Origin: Halomarina halobia
GTDB lineage: Archaea; Halobacteriota; Halobacteria; Halobacteriales; Haloarculaceae
Assembly: GCF_029338575.1 (NCBI RefSeq)
Contig: NZ_CP119992.1
Location: 868,001-932,000 of the forward strand
Reading direction: 5' to 3'
DNA length: 64,000 nt
Shown here: positions 53,491 through 61,448 of the stretch, one piece after another
Position numbering within the stretch: position 1 is the first letter of the stretch
Layout: every line of letters starts with the position of its first letter
Program-made: the position numbers and the translations under genes
The notes under the pieces: model-generated
Seen by the model: only the letters and a program-made list of their open reading frames with translations
The model's database searches: none
Told to the model about the DNA's origin: nothing

Positions 53491-55313
53491 CACAGGTGGT
53501 CCTCCGAGAGGGCGAACTGGTCGTTCGCGCCGCCGCTGGGAACCATCGGGTAGACGTTCTCGGCGGGATCGATGTGGGCGTCCACGACCGACGGCCCGTC
53601 GTAGGCGAGCGCCGCCTCCAGCGTGTCGGCGACGTCGTCGTACGAGTCGAGGGTGAACCCGCGCGCGCCGAACGCCTCCGCGAGGGTGGCGAAGTCGGGC
53701 ATCCACGGGTACTCGGAGGCCATCCGGCGGCCGCCGAAGAAGGCGTCCTGCCACTGGCGGACCATCCCGATCGCCTCGTTGTTCAGCACGACGACCGTGA
53801 CGTCCAGGTTCTCGCGCACCGCGACCGAGAGCTCCTGGATCGTCATCAGGAACGAGCCGTCGCCGTCGAAGCAGACGACCTCCCGGTCCGGCGCGGCGAT
53901 CTTCGCGCCGATTGCGGCCGGCAGGCCGTAGCCCATCGTGCCGAGCCCGTGGGAGGAGACGTAGGTCCGCGGCTCGGTGTAGGTCCAGAACTGCGCCGCC
54001 CACATCTGGTGCTGCCCGACGCCCGTCGTGACGATCGCGTCGTCCGACGTGATCGCGTCGAGCGCCTCGACGACGAACTGCGGCTTGAGCGGCTCGTCGT
54101 CCGGCGTGTCGTAGGTCAACGGGTACTCCTCCCTCCACGTCGCGCACTGCTCGCGCCACGCGCCCCAGCGGTCGCCGGCCCGCACCGTCTCGGCGGCGGG
54201 TCCGTTCGACATCGCGTCGTACAGCTGCTCGAGCACCGTCCCCGCGTCGCCCACCAGCGGGTAGTCCGCGTGGACGTTCTTCGAGATCTCGGCGGGGTCG
54301 ATGTCGACGTGGACGACCTCGGCGTCCGGCGCGAACGTCTCGATGCCGCCCGTGAGGCGGTCGTCGAAGCGCGTGCCGACGGCGAGCAGGCAGTCAGTGT
54401 GGCTGATCGCCATGTTGGCGTAGCCGGTGCCGTGCATCCCGGCCCACGACAGCGACAGCTCGTGGTCCTCCGGGAAGGTGCCGATGCCGGGCATCGTCGT
54501 CACGACCGGGATCTCGAACGCGGTGGCGAACCGCCGCAGCTGCTCGCTCGCCTCGCCCTTCGTGACGCCGCCGCCGGACAGGATCAGCGGCTTCTCCGCG
54601 CGGGCGATCGCGCGGGCAGCCGCCTCGACCGCCTCGGAGTCGGCGGCGGGGACCGGCGGCTCCTCCGGCGGCTCCGTCTGGCGGGCCTCGGTCTCCGCCG
54701 TCGTGACGTCCTTCGGCAGGTCGACCAGCGTCGGGCCGGGGCGGCCCTCGCCGGCGAGCGCGAACGCCCCGGAGACGAGGTCGCCGACCGCGTCGGCGTC
54801 GTCCGCGAAGTAGTTCGCCTTCGTGATGGGCCGGGTCACGCCCACCGTGTCGGTCTCCTGGAAGGCGTCGTTGCCGACGAAGTCCGTCGGCACCTGCCCC
54901 GTGAGCGCGACGAGCGGATCCGAGTCCATGTCGGCGTCCGCGATACCCGTCACGAGGTTGGTCGCGCCGGGGCCGGACGTGGCGAAGCAGACGCCGGGCT
55001 CGCCCGTCACCTGCCCGTAGGCGTCCGCGGCGTGCGCCGCGCCCTGCTCGTGGGCCATCGTCACGTGGGCGATGTCCGAGTGGTACAGGGCGTCGTAGAC
55101 GGGCATGATGGCCCCGCCCTGCACGCCGAAGACGTGCTCGACGCCGGCGCTCTCGAGCGCGGCGACGACTGCCGTCGCGCCGGTCGTCCGCTCCGCTGTC
55201 GACGACCGATCCGACGATTCGGCCTCGGCCGCCGCGTCGGCTCGTTCTCGTTCGCCCTCCTCCTCGGACGTCGGCGGAGCCGCCGCCTGCGCCCGTGAGC
55301 CTGGTTCACTCAT
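53490..55313 (-). CDS. ilvB: Acetolactate synthase large subunit
   Basis: The protein has 607 residues. This TPP enzyme makes acetolactate or acetohydroxybutyrate. After an acidic low-complexity N-terminus (about 1-42) come HVFGVQGGAIMPVYDAL, the catalytic-Glu block MAHEQGAAHAADAYG and the TPP-Mg motif GDGSFLMTIQEL...NN. The ATG at 55313 follows GGAGGAACAG, a good ribosome-binding site, so unlike many neighbours it is translated from a leadered mRNA. Its leader holds a candidate regulatory peptide (55428-55517). It heads the ilvB-N-C-x-leuC-D-B operon. Confidence 0.95.
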   Translation of the reverse strand: MSEPGSRAQAAAPPTSEEEGERERADAAAEAESSDRSSTAERTTGATAVVAALESAGVEHVFGVQGGAIMPVYDALYHSDIAHVTMAHEQGAAHAADAYGQVTGEPGVCFATSGPGATNLVTGIADADMDSDPLVALTGQVPTDFVGNDAFQETDTVGVTRPITKANYFADDADAVGDLVSGAFALAGEGRPGPTLVDLPKDVTTAETEARQTEPPEEPPVPAADSEAVEAAARAIARAEKPLILSGGGVTKGEASEQLRRFATAFEIPVVTTMPGIGTFPEDHELSLSWAGMHGTGYANMAISHTDCLLAVGTRFDDRLTGGIETFAPDAEVVHVDIDPAEISKNVHADYPLVGDAGTVLEQLYDAMSNGPAAETVRAGDRWGAWREQCATWREEYPLTYDTPDDEPLKPQFVVEALDAITSDDAIVTTGVGQHQMWAAQFWTYTEPRTYVSSHGLGTMGYGLPAAIGAKIAAPDREVVCFDGDGSFLMTIQELSVAVRENLDVTVVVLNNEAIGMVRQWQDAFFGGRRMASEYPWMPDFATLAEAFGARGFTLDSYDDVADTLEAALAYDGPSVVDAHIDPAENVYPMVPSGGANDQFALSEDHL

Positions 55314-55420
55314 GCTGTTCCTCCGCGTCGTGTTCTTCGTGGTGGTGTGCTCGCGTCCATCGATGACCGTGCGTCGCTGCTCGAAGTCGGTACGGCAAGT
55401 AGCGTCGGGGGATGGATGGT

Positions 55421-55442
55421 GTAGGGGCTAGGCGGCCCCTAC
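55421..55442 (-). promoter_or_regulatory. Attenuator-like hairpin overlapping the ilvB leader peptide stop
   Basis: A perfect 8-bp stem, GTAGGGGC and GCCCCTAC, with a 6-nt loop CGCCTA (minus-strand sense). The 5' arm contains the last Val codon and following Gly codon of the leader peptide; the stop codon lies at the loop/3' arm junction. A ribosome stalled at the Ile/Val codons would prevent or alter this fold. Confidence 0.55.
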
Positions 55443-55517
55443 AATTATCGCGAGAATCGAGTCGAACGCGCCGCTCGCGACCGGGGCGTGTGAACCCCCG
55501 CGAACGCCGCGTGTCAT
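55428..55517 (-). CDS. Candidate branched-chain amino acid leader peptide of ilvB
   Basis: The ORF has 29 codons from ATG 55517 to TAG 55428. Near its end it reads SILAIIVGAA, five branched-chain residues within seven codons, the composition expected of an ilv leader peptide. The ATG is about 29 nt downstream of a TATA-like element, so the transcript would be leaderless for this ORF. ilvB itself starts 114 nt further on with its own ribosome-binding site. A perfect hairpin overlaps the final codons and the stop. No protein domain is implied; the likely role is cis-regulatory. Confidence 0.55.
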   Translation of the reverse strand: MTRGVRGGSHAPVASGAFDSILAIIVGAA

Positions 55518-55540
55518 TAGCGGGCGTGGGGACTCCACCG

Positions 55541-55549
55541 ACATAAACC
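55541..55549 (-). promoter_or_regulatory. TATA element of the ilvB operon
   Basis: On the minus strand this reads GGTTTATGT, centred about 28 nt before ATG 55517. It places the transcription start at or next to the leader-peptide start codon and about 200 nt before ilvB. Confidence 0.55.
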
Positions 55550-55648
55550 TTCCTCGGTCGGCAATACTGTCGCCGCGGCCGGATCCGCCGCCGTCCCGCC
55601 CGGCGCGGCCGCTGCGCTCGGCGGTGGCGGATCGATTGGCGGACCATC

Positions 55649-56893
<1,245 letters not shown>

Positions 56894-56903
56894 GAGTCGG
56901 GGG

Positions 56904-56913
56904 TACATTAAGC
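56904..56913 (-). promoter_or_regulatory. TATA-like element upstream of leuA
   Basis: GCTTAATGTA on the minus strand predicts a transcription start near 56882. That is downstream of ATG 56893 but just before the out-of-frame ATG 56879, which bears on the leuA start problem. Confidence 0.4.
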
Positions 56914-57020
56914 TTGTCCCAAGGGGCCATATTCGCACGCTCCGTCTGGCGGTAGCACGGCCGCCGTCGCCGCCACCGCCGCGGCGCTCGGGCTTCCAGC
57001 AAATCCTGACAGAGGGTGGG

Positions 57021-57029
57021 CGTTTATGC
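57021..57029 (+). promoter_or_regulatory. TATA element of ilvD
   Basis: CGTTTATGC is centred about 27 nt before the ATG at 57052, supporting that start and a leaderless transcript divergent from leuA. Confidence 0.55.
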
Positions 57030-57051
57030 CCTCGCGGCCGTTCCGGGTGGT

Positions 57052-58788
57052 ATGAGCCAGCAGCAATCGCGCCGGGAGCCGAAACCGGCGAAGTCGGCGG
57101 ACCTGCGGAGCCGCGAAGTCACCGAGGGGCCGGAGCGCGCGCCCCACCGCGCGATGTTCCGCGCGATGGGCTTCGACGACGAGGACCTCGCCTCCCCGAT
57201 GGTGGGCGTCGCCAACCCCGCGGCGGACATCACCCCCTGCAACGTCCACCTCGACGACGTGGCGGCGGCCGCGATCGAGGGCGTGGACGAGGCCGGCGGC
57301 ATGCCCATCGAGTTCGGCACGATCACCATCTCCGACGCCATCTCGATGGGCACCGAGGGGATGAAGGCGAGCCTCATCTCCCGCGAGGTGATCGCCGACA
57401 GCGTCGAACTCGTCGCCTTCGGCGAGCGCATGGACGCGCTCGTCACCGTCGCGGGGTGCGACAAGAACCTTCCCGGGATGATGATGGCCGCCATCCGAAC
57501 CGACCTGCCCTCCGTGTTCCTCTACGGCGGGTCCATCCTCCCCGGCGAGCACGAGGGGCGCGAGGTCACCGTCCAGAACGTCTTCGAGGGCGTCGGCGCG
57601 TACGCGCAGGGCGACATGACCGAGGACGAACTGGACGACCTCGAACGCCACGCCTGTCCGGGGGCGGGCTCCTGCGGCGGGATGTTCACCGCCAACACGA
57701 TGGCGTCCATCAGCGAGGCGCTCGGCCTCGCCCCGCTCGGCAGCGCCTCCCCGCCCGCGGAGGGCGAGGGGCGCTACGAGGTCGCCCGGCGCGCCGGCGA
57801 ACTCGCCCTCGACTGCGTCGAGAGCGACCGCAGACCCTCCGAGATCCTCTCGCGGGAGTCCTTCGAGAACGCCATCGCGCTCCAGGTGGCGATGGGCGGC
57901 TCGACCAACGCCGTGCTCCACTTGCTCGCGCTCGCCGCGGAGGCGGACATCGACCTCTCGATCGACGACTTCGACGAGATCTCGAGGCGGACGCCGAAGA
58001 TCGCGAACCTCCAGCCCGGCGGCACGCGGGTCATGCAGGACCTCCACGAGGCCGGCGGCGTCCCGGTCGTGATCCGCCGCTTGCTGGACGCGGGGCTGTT
58101 CCACGGCGACGCGATGACCGTCACCGGGCGGACGATCGCGGCCGAGTTAGAGGAACTCGATCTCCCCGACGACGACGGTATCGAGGCGGACTTCCTCCGA
58201 CCCGTCTCCGACCCCTTCAGCGACGAGGGCGCGATCAAGATCCTGAAGGGCAACCTCGCACCCGACGGCGCGGTGCTGAAGGTCACCCAGAAGGACGCGG
58301 ACCGCCACGAGGGGCCGGCGCGCGTCTTCGAGAACGAGGAGGAGGCCATGCGCTACGTCCAGGAGGGGAGCGTCGAGAGCGGCGACGTGCTCGTCATCCG
58401 CAACGAGGGCCCCCGCGGCGGCCCCGGCATGCGCGAGATGCTCGGCGTCACCGCCGCCGTCGTCGGGCAGGGCCACGAGGACGACGTCGCGCTCATCACC
58501 GACGGCCGGTTCTCCGGCGCGACCCGCGGCCCCATGATCGGCCACGCCGCGCCCGAGGCGTTCGTCGGCGGGCCGCTCGCCGCGGTCGAGAACGGCGACA
58601 CGATCCGCGTCGACGTTCCCGAGCGCACCCTGGAGGTGGACCTCACGGACGAGGAACTCGACGCGCGCCTCGACGACCGGGAGCAGCCGGAACCGCCCTA
58701 CACCTCCGGCGTCCTGGCGAAGTACGGCCGGGACTTCGACTCCGCGGCCAACGGCGCGGTGACGAACCCGGGCGTGAAGCGGGAGTAG
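57052..58788 (+). CDS. ilvD: Dihydroxy-acid dehydratase
   Basis: The 578-residue Fe-S enzyme dehydrates 2,3-dihydroxy-3-methylvalerate and isovalerate. [47 protein letters not shown] and [16 protein letters not shown] are the cluster and active-site blocks. The length is normal. It is divergent from leuA and outside the ilvB operon but completes the pathway. Confidence 0.96.
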   Translation: MSQQQSRREPKPAKSADLRSREVTEGPERAPHRAMFRAMGFDDEDLASPMVGVANPAADITPCNVHLDDVAAAAIEGVDEAGGMPIEFGTITISDAISMGTEGMKASLISREVIADSVELVAFGERMDALVTVAGCDKNLPGMMMAAIRTDLPSVFLYGGSILPGEHEGREVTVQNVFEGVGAYAQGDMTEDELDDLERHACPGAGSCGGMFTANTMASISEALGLAPLGSASPPAEGEGRYEVARRAGELALDCVESDRRPSEILSRESFENAIALQVAMGGSTNAVLHLLALAAEADIDLSIDDFDEISRRTPKIANLQPGGTRVMQDLHEAGGVPVVIRRLLDAGLFHGDAMTVTGRTIAAELEELDLPDDDGIEADFLRPVSDPFSDEGAIKILKGNLAPDGAVLKVTQKDADRHEGPARVFENEEEAMRYVQEGSVESGDVLVIRNEGPRGGPGMREMLGVTAAVVGQGHEDDVALITDGRFSGATRGPMIGHAAPEAFVGGPLAAVENGDTIRVDVPERTLEVDLTDEELDARLDDREQPEPPYTSGVLAKYGRDFDSAANGAVTNPGVKRE

Positions 58789-58888
58789 TGCGGCCGCTGC
58801 CGGGAGGTTCCGTCGTCCGCGCGACCGAGCGGAGCGAGGCCGCACCCGCCGACCGACCGCAAAGAGGGAGCGGGGGTTCAGTGGAGAT

Positions 58889-58923
58889 GTTGCTGGGCTC
58901 CGCGCGCTTCGCTGGCAAAACGT
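58889..58923 (-). repeat. Hairpin repeat copy 1 (inverted, partial)
   Basis: Read on the minus strand, TTTTGCCAGCGAAGCG opens this copy and CCCAGCA closes it. It shares the TTTTGCCAGCGA core with the copy at 59061-59144 but lacks the upstream block. Confidence 0.45.
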
Positions 58924-59060
58924 CCTTGCGAACGGGAGATGCGTCGGGGCGTTGGCGGTCGCGCACCCGCGAGTGAGCGCCACGGGCGCGAACGAGCGGA
59001 CCGACGTTCACGAGGGTGGAACGCTCGTGAGCCAACCGGAACGCGCCGCGTTCCGGTGAC

Positions 59061-59144
59061 GAACCCCCGAGCGAAGCGAGGGGGTGAGGAGGACTTTGCT
59101 CCAGCTTTTGCCAGCGACGCGGCTTCGCCGCCGAGTGCAGCAAA
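59061..59144 (+). repeat. Hairpin repeat copy 2
   Basis: It begins GAACCCCCGAGCGAAGCGAG, continues GTGAGGAGGAC and TTTGCTCCAGC, then the hairpin TTTTGC (59105-59110), inner stem GCGGC-TTC-GCCGC (59118-59130), and closes with GCAAAA (59139-59144). Confidence 0.6.
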
Positions 59145-59408
59145 AGGTTGGCGTACAGGCGACGCCGCGGGCGGGATCTGGTTCGCGGGGCGTGGCGTCG
59201 CACGACCGCAGAGCGCCCCGCGACGACTCTCACGTCACACGGACGCTGGTCCCGTTCTCTGATATAAATATGTGGGCCGGCAGGCCGGGGGCACCACCGC
59301 CGACACCAGCGCGGCACCCGCGAGTGGCGCGGGACTCGAAGAGTCCCGCGGACAACGCGAACGGTCGGCAGCGCCGGCCGTGAGCGAAGCGCCGAGCGAG
59401 CGGATCGA

Positions 59409-59501
59409 GAACCCCCGAGGGAGCGCAGCGACTGAAGGAGTGAGGAGAGTTTTAGTCCAGGTTTTGCCAGGGAGCGGCCTTCGGCCGCTCTCGCGGCAAA
59501 A
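59409..59501 (+). repeat. Hairpin repeat copy 3
   Basis: It begins GAACCCCCGAGGGAGCGCAG, then GTGAGGAGAGTTTTAGTCCAGG, then TTTTGCC (59462-59468), a perfect inner stem GAGCGGCC-TTC-GGCCGCTC (59472-59490), and closes with GGCAAAA (59495-59501). Same order as copy 2, with compensating changes in the stems. It ends a few bases before the DUF5779 TATA element. Confidence 0.6.
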
Positions 59502-59505
59502 AGTG

Positions 59506-59515
59506 GGTTTTTATC
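59506..59515 (+). promoter_or_regulatory. TATA element of the DUF5779 gene
   Basis: GGTTTTTATC is centred 27 nt before ATG 59538 and directly adjoins hairpin repeat copy 3. Confidence 0.55.
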
Positions 59516-59537
59516 GTGAGCGCGCAGAGGGAGGAGT

Positions 59538-59831
59538 ATGAGTGACTTCGAACTCGACCTGCGGACGGTCGAGCGCGAGATCGACGACGCGACGGACGCG
59601 AGCGGTCGCGTCGTCCTCGGCGTCCTCGACGGGACGACCGCGCCGACCGAGTGGGCCCGCCTCGTCCGGGAGGGTGCGGTGCTCGTCCTGGCCGTGGAGG
59701 GGGACCTGAACGAACTCGCGTCGGGGTTCGCCCGCGACGTGCGCGACGAGGGCGGCCAGCTCGTCCACTTCCGGCGCTTCCTCGTCGTCACGCCCGAGGG
59801 CGTGAGCATCGACACCGACCGGCTGGGCTGA
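59538..59831 (+). CDS. DUF5779 family protein
   Basis: The protein has 97 residues, small, acidic and soluble. RVVLGVLDGTTAPTEW, GDLNELASGFARDVRDEGG and HFRRFLVVTPEGVSIDTDRL correspond to the haloarchaeal DUF5779 family, whose function is not known. A TATA-like element fixes the start. It is a single-gene unit. Confidence 0.82.
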   Translation: MSDFELDLRTVEREIDDATDASGRVVLGVLDGTTAPTEWARLVREGAVLVLAVEGDLNELASGFARDVRDEGGQLVHFRRFLVVTPEGVSIDTDRLG

Positions 59832-59843
59832 TCGCCCGGCGCG

Positions 59844-60527
59844 TCACGGGACGAGCGTCACGTAGTGGCCGTCGGGGTCGCGCACGCGCACGCCCTCCGC
59901 GAGGGGTTCGACGTCGCAGGCCTGTCCGCCGACGCGCTCGGCCGCGGCCGTCGGATCCTCGGCCTCGATCCCGACGTCCGCGTGGACGCCGCCGCGCGCG
60001 TCGGCGAGCCCGAGGTGCGGTTCCCACAGTTCGAGGTCGAACGCGCCGGTCGTGAGGCGGACCCGCCGACGTTCTGCGCCCCTGTTCGTCACGTCCAGGC
60101 CGAGGGTCGTGTAGAACGCCTCCGCCCGGTCGAGGTCCTCGACCTCGAGGACGACCTCGAAGATCCCCGCGATGTCCCGGTCGCCCTCGCCGCGCTGGCC
60201 GATCTCGACGCAATTGCCCTCCAGGTCGTAGAAGTAGAGCGAGCGGGCGCTCCCGAAGCGGTGTTCGGTGAGGTCGAACCGCCTCGAGAGGCGCTCCCAC
60301 CAGTCGTCGTAGCGGTCGGGCGGCGTCGCGAACGCGTAGTGGACGTGGAGCCCGCCGCGGGGGACGCCCGAGGGGCGGCGGAGCACGAGGTCGGTCCCGC
60401 CCGCGTCGAAGACGAGTTCCGCCTCGCGCTGCTCGGCGAGCGGGAGGTCGAGGTGTCGCTCGTAGAACTCGCCCGCGGGGTCGAGGTACTTCACCTCGAG
60501 GGCGAGCCAGCGAAGGGACGAGAGCAT
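59844..60527 (-). CDS. VOC-superfamily protein (glyoxalase/extradiol dioxygenase fold)
   Basis: The protein has 227 residues with two VOC half-modules. The first (ALEVKYLDPAGEFYERHLDLPLAE, LHVHYAFATPP, LYFYDLEGNCVEIGQ) and the second (IFEVVLEVEDLDRAEAFYTTLGL, VRDPDGHYVTLVP) each end in a strand with an acidic metal ligand (E in NCVEIGQ; second half V-T-L instead). A TATA element 29 nt upstream supports Met 60527 over the longer frame. Possible roles are dioxygenase, glyoxalase or a binding protein; the substrate is unknown. Confidence 0.82.
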   Translation of the reverse strand: MLSSLRWLALEVKYLDPAGEFYERHLDLPLAEQREAELVFDAGGTDLVLRRPSGVPRGGLHVHYAFATPPDRYDDWWERLSRRFDLTEHRFGSARSLYFYDLEGNCVEIGQRGEGDRDIAGIFEVVLEVEDLDRAEAFYTTLGLDVTNRGAERRRVRLTTGAFDLELWEPHLGLADARGGVHADVGIEAEDPTAAAERVGGQACDVEPLAEGVRVRDPDGHYVTLVP

Positions 60528-60550
60528 ACCCTGAACGTTGGGCCGCCCGC

Positions 60551-60560
60551 GGCATAAACG
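60551..60560 (-). promoter_or_regulatory. TATA element of the VOC gene
   Basis: CGTTTATGCC on the minus strand, centred 29 nt before the start at 60527, supports a leaderless transcript. Confidence 0.5.
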
Positions 60561-60630
60561 TGCGAGGCTCCGGGAGAGCCCGAGGCGTGAGGAGAGCGAG
60601 TGCGCACCCCGGTCGGCGGCGCACATCAGA

Positions 60631-60640
60631 CGATATATGT
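60631..60640 (+). promoter_or_regulatory. TATA element of the MBL-fold gene
   Basis: CGATATATGT is centred 29 nt before ATG 60664. This argues against the upstream in-frame starts. Confidence 0.55.
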
Positions 60641-60663
60641 CCCGCGCGGACCAACTCGATCCC

Positions 60664-61341
60664 ATGCCGATGAAAGGGTCCGGTCCGACGTCCCTCCGGG
60701 AGATCGACCGCTTCGAGGGCGGCGTCGGTTGGCTCGCCTACCCCGACGAGCGGATGCAACGCGCGAGCCACGCCCTCGCGACTGACGGCGAGGTGTGGCT
60801 GGTCGATCCCGTCGACGCGCGCGGGCTCGACGACCTGCTCTCCGACCTCGGGACCGTTCGGGGCGTCGTGCTCCTGCTCGACCGACACAGGCGCGACGCG
60901 GCGACGATCGCTCGCCGTCACGGCGTCGCCGTCCACCGTCCGTCGTGGATGTCGAACGTCGACGCCGAACTCGAGGTGCCGATCGACGACGTCGAGACGT
61001 CGCTCGACGGCACGGGGTTCCGGGTGCACAAACTCGTCGACTGGCCCGTCTGGCGGGAGGCGTACCTCTACGACGAGACCGACGGGACGCTCGTCGTCGC
61101 GGACGCGCTCGGGACCGCCCCGTACTTCTGCACGTCGGACGAGCGCATCGGCGTCCACCCGATGCTCCGGCCGCTCCCGCCGACGGAACTCGCCGACCTC
61201 GACGTCGAGCGCGTGCTGGTCGGACACGGCGAGGGAGTCCACGAGGACGCGACGCGTGCCGTCCGCGACGCGGTGACCAACGGCAGACGGCGGACCCCCG
61301 CGCTCTACGCCAGGACCGTTCGCGAGTTCGTCTTCGGCTAG
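60664..61341 (+). CDS. Metallo-beta-lactamase-fold protein with degenerate metal motif
   Basis: The protein has 225 residues. WLVDPVDARGLDDLL then VVLLLDRHRRDAATIARRHG occupies the place of the MBL HxHxDH motif, but only one His and one Asp of it remain. LVVADALGTAPYF and RVLVGHGEGVHEDATRAV match the later D/GHG blocks. It may be an inactive MBL relative or use a reduced metal site. The start follows the TATA element. It lies 103 nt upstream of the CHAT gene, which has its own promoter. Confidence 0.78.
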   Translation: MPMKGSGPTSLREIDRFEGGVGWLAYPDERMQRASHALATDGEVWLVDPVDARGLDDLLSDLGTVRGVVLLLDRHRRDAATIARRHGVAVHRPSWMSNVDAELEVPIDDVETSLDGTGFRVHKLVDWPVWREAYLYDETDGTLVVADALGTAPYFCTSDERIGVHPMLRPLPPTELADLDVERVLVGHGEGVHEDATRAVRDAVTNGRRRTPALYARTVREFVFG

Positions 61342-61373
61342 CGCCCCGGACGAGTTTCCGCGATCCACGCGAA

Positions 61374-61385
61374 GGGTTTTTATCG
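61374..61385 (+). promoter_or_regulatory. TATA element upstream of the CHAT gene
   Basis: GGGTTTTTATCG is centred about 30 nt before the short-ORF ATG at 61410, not before the CHAT start at 61445. The transcript is therefore predicted to begin with the 12-codon ORF. Confidence 0.55.
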
Positions 61386-61409
61386 TTCACCGACACTACA
61401 CAGGTAGTC

Positions 61410-61448
61410 ATGGGTATCCCGTCGGGCGTGGAGGCTGAGCTGCCGTGA
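61410..61448 (+). CDS. Candidate 12-codon upstream ORF of the CHAT gene
   Basis: ATG 61410 to TGA 61446-61448 encodes MGIPSGVEAELP. The ATG is where a leaderless transcript from the TATA element would start. Its stop overlaps the GTG start of the CHAT gene (GTGA), a layout for translational coupling. Twenty bases (61416-61435) are identical to 62447-62466 inside the CHAT gene, where they encode the same IPSGVEA. Confidence 0.4.
   Translation: MGIPSGVEAELP

Larger units (their letters stand above)
58789..59537. other. Non-coding spacer rich in hairpins
   Basis: About 750 bp between ilvD and the DUF5779 gene have no credible gene; the reading frames here are low-complexity and unlike haloarchaeal proteins. 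The stretch contains three copies of a hairpin repeat (58889-58923 inverted, 59061-59144, 59409-59501), a further palindrome CCGGAACGC-GCC-GCGTTCCGG at 59036-59056, an isolated TATA-like GATATAAATA near 59261-59270 with no gene at the right distance, and the DUF5779 promoter. Confidence 0.6.

Noticed and set aside
59261..59541. TATA-like GATATAAATA followed by an 89-codon ORF
   Set aside because: The ORF is low-complexity, covers a hairpin repeat and overlaps the DUF5779 start; no homology is recognisable.
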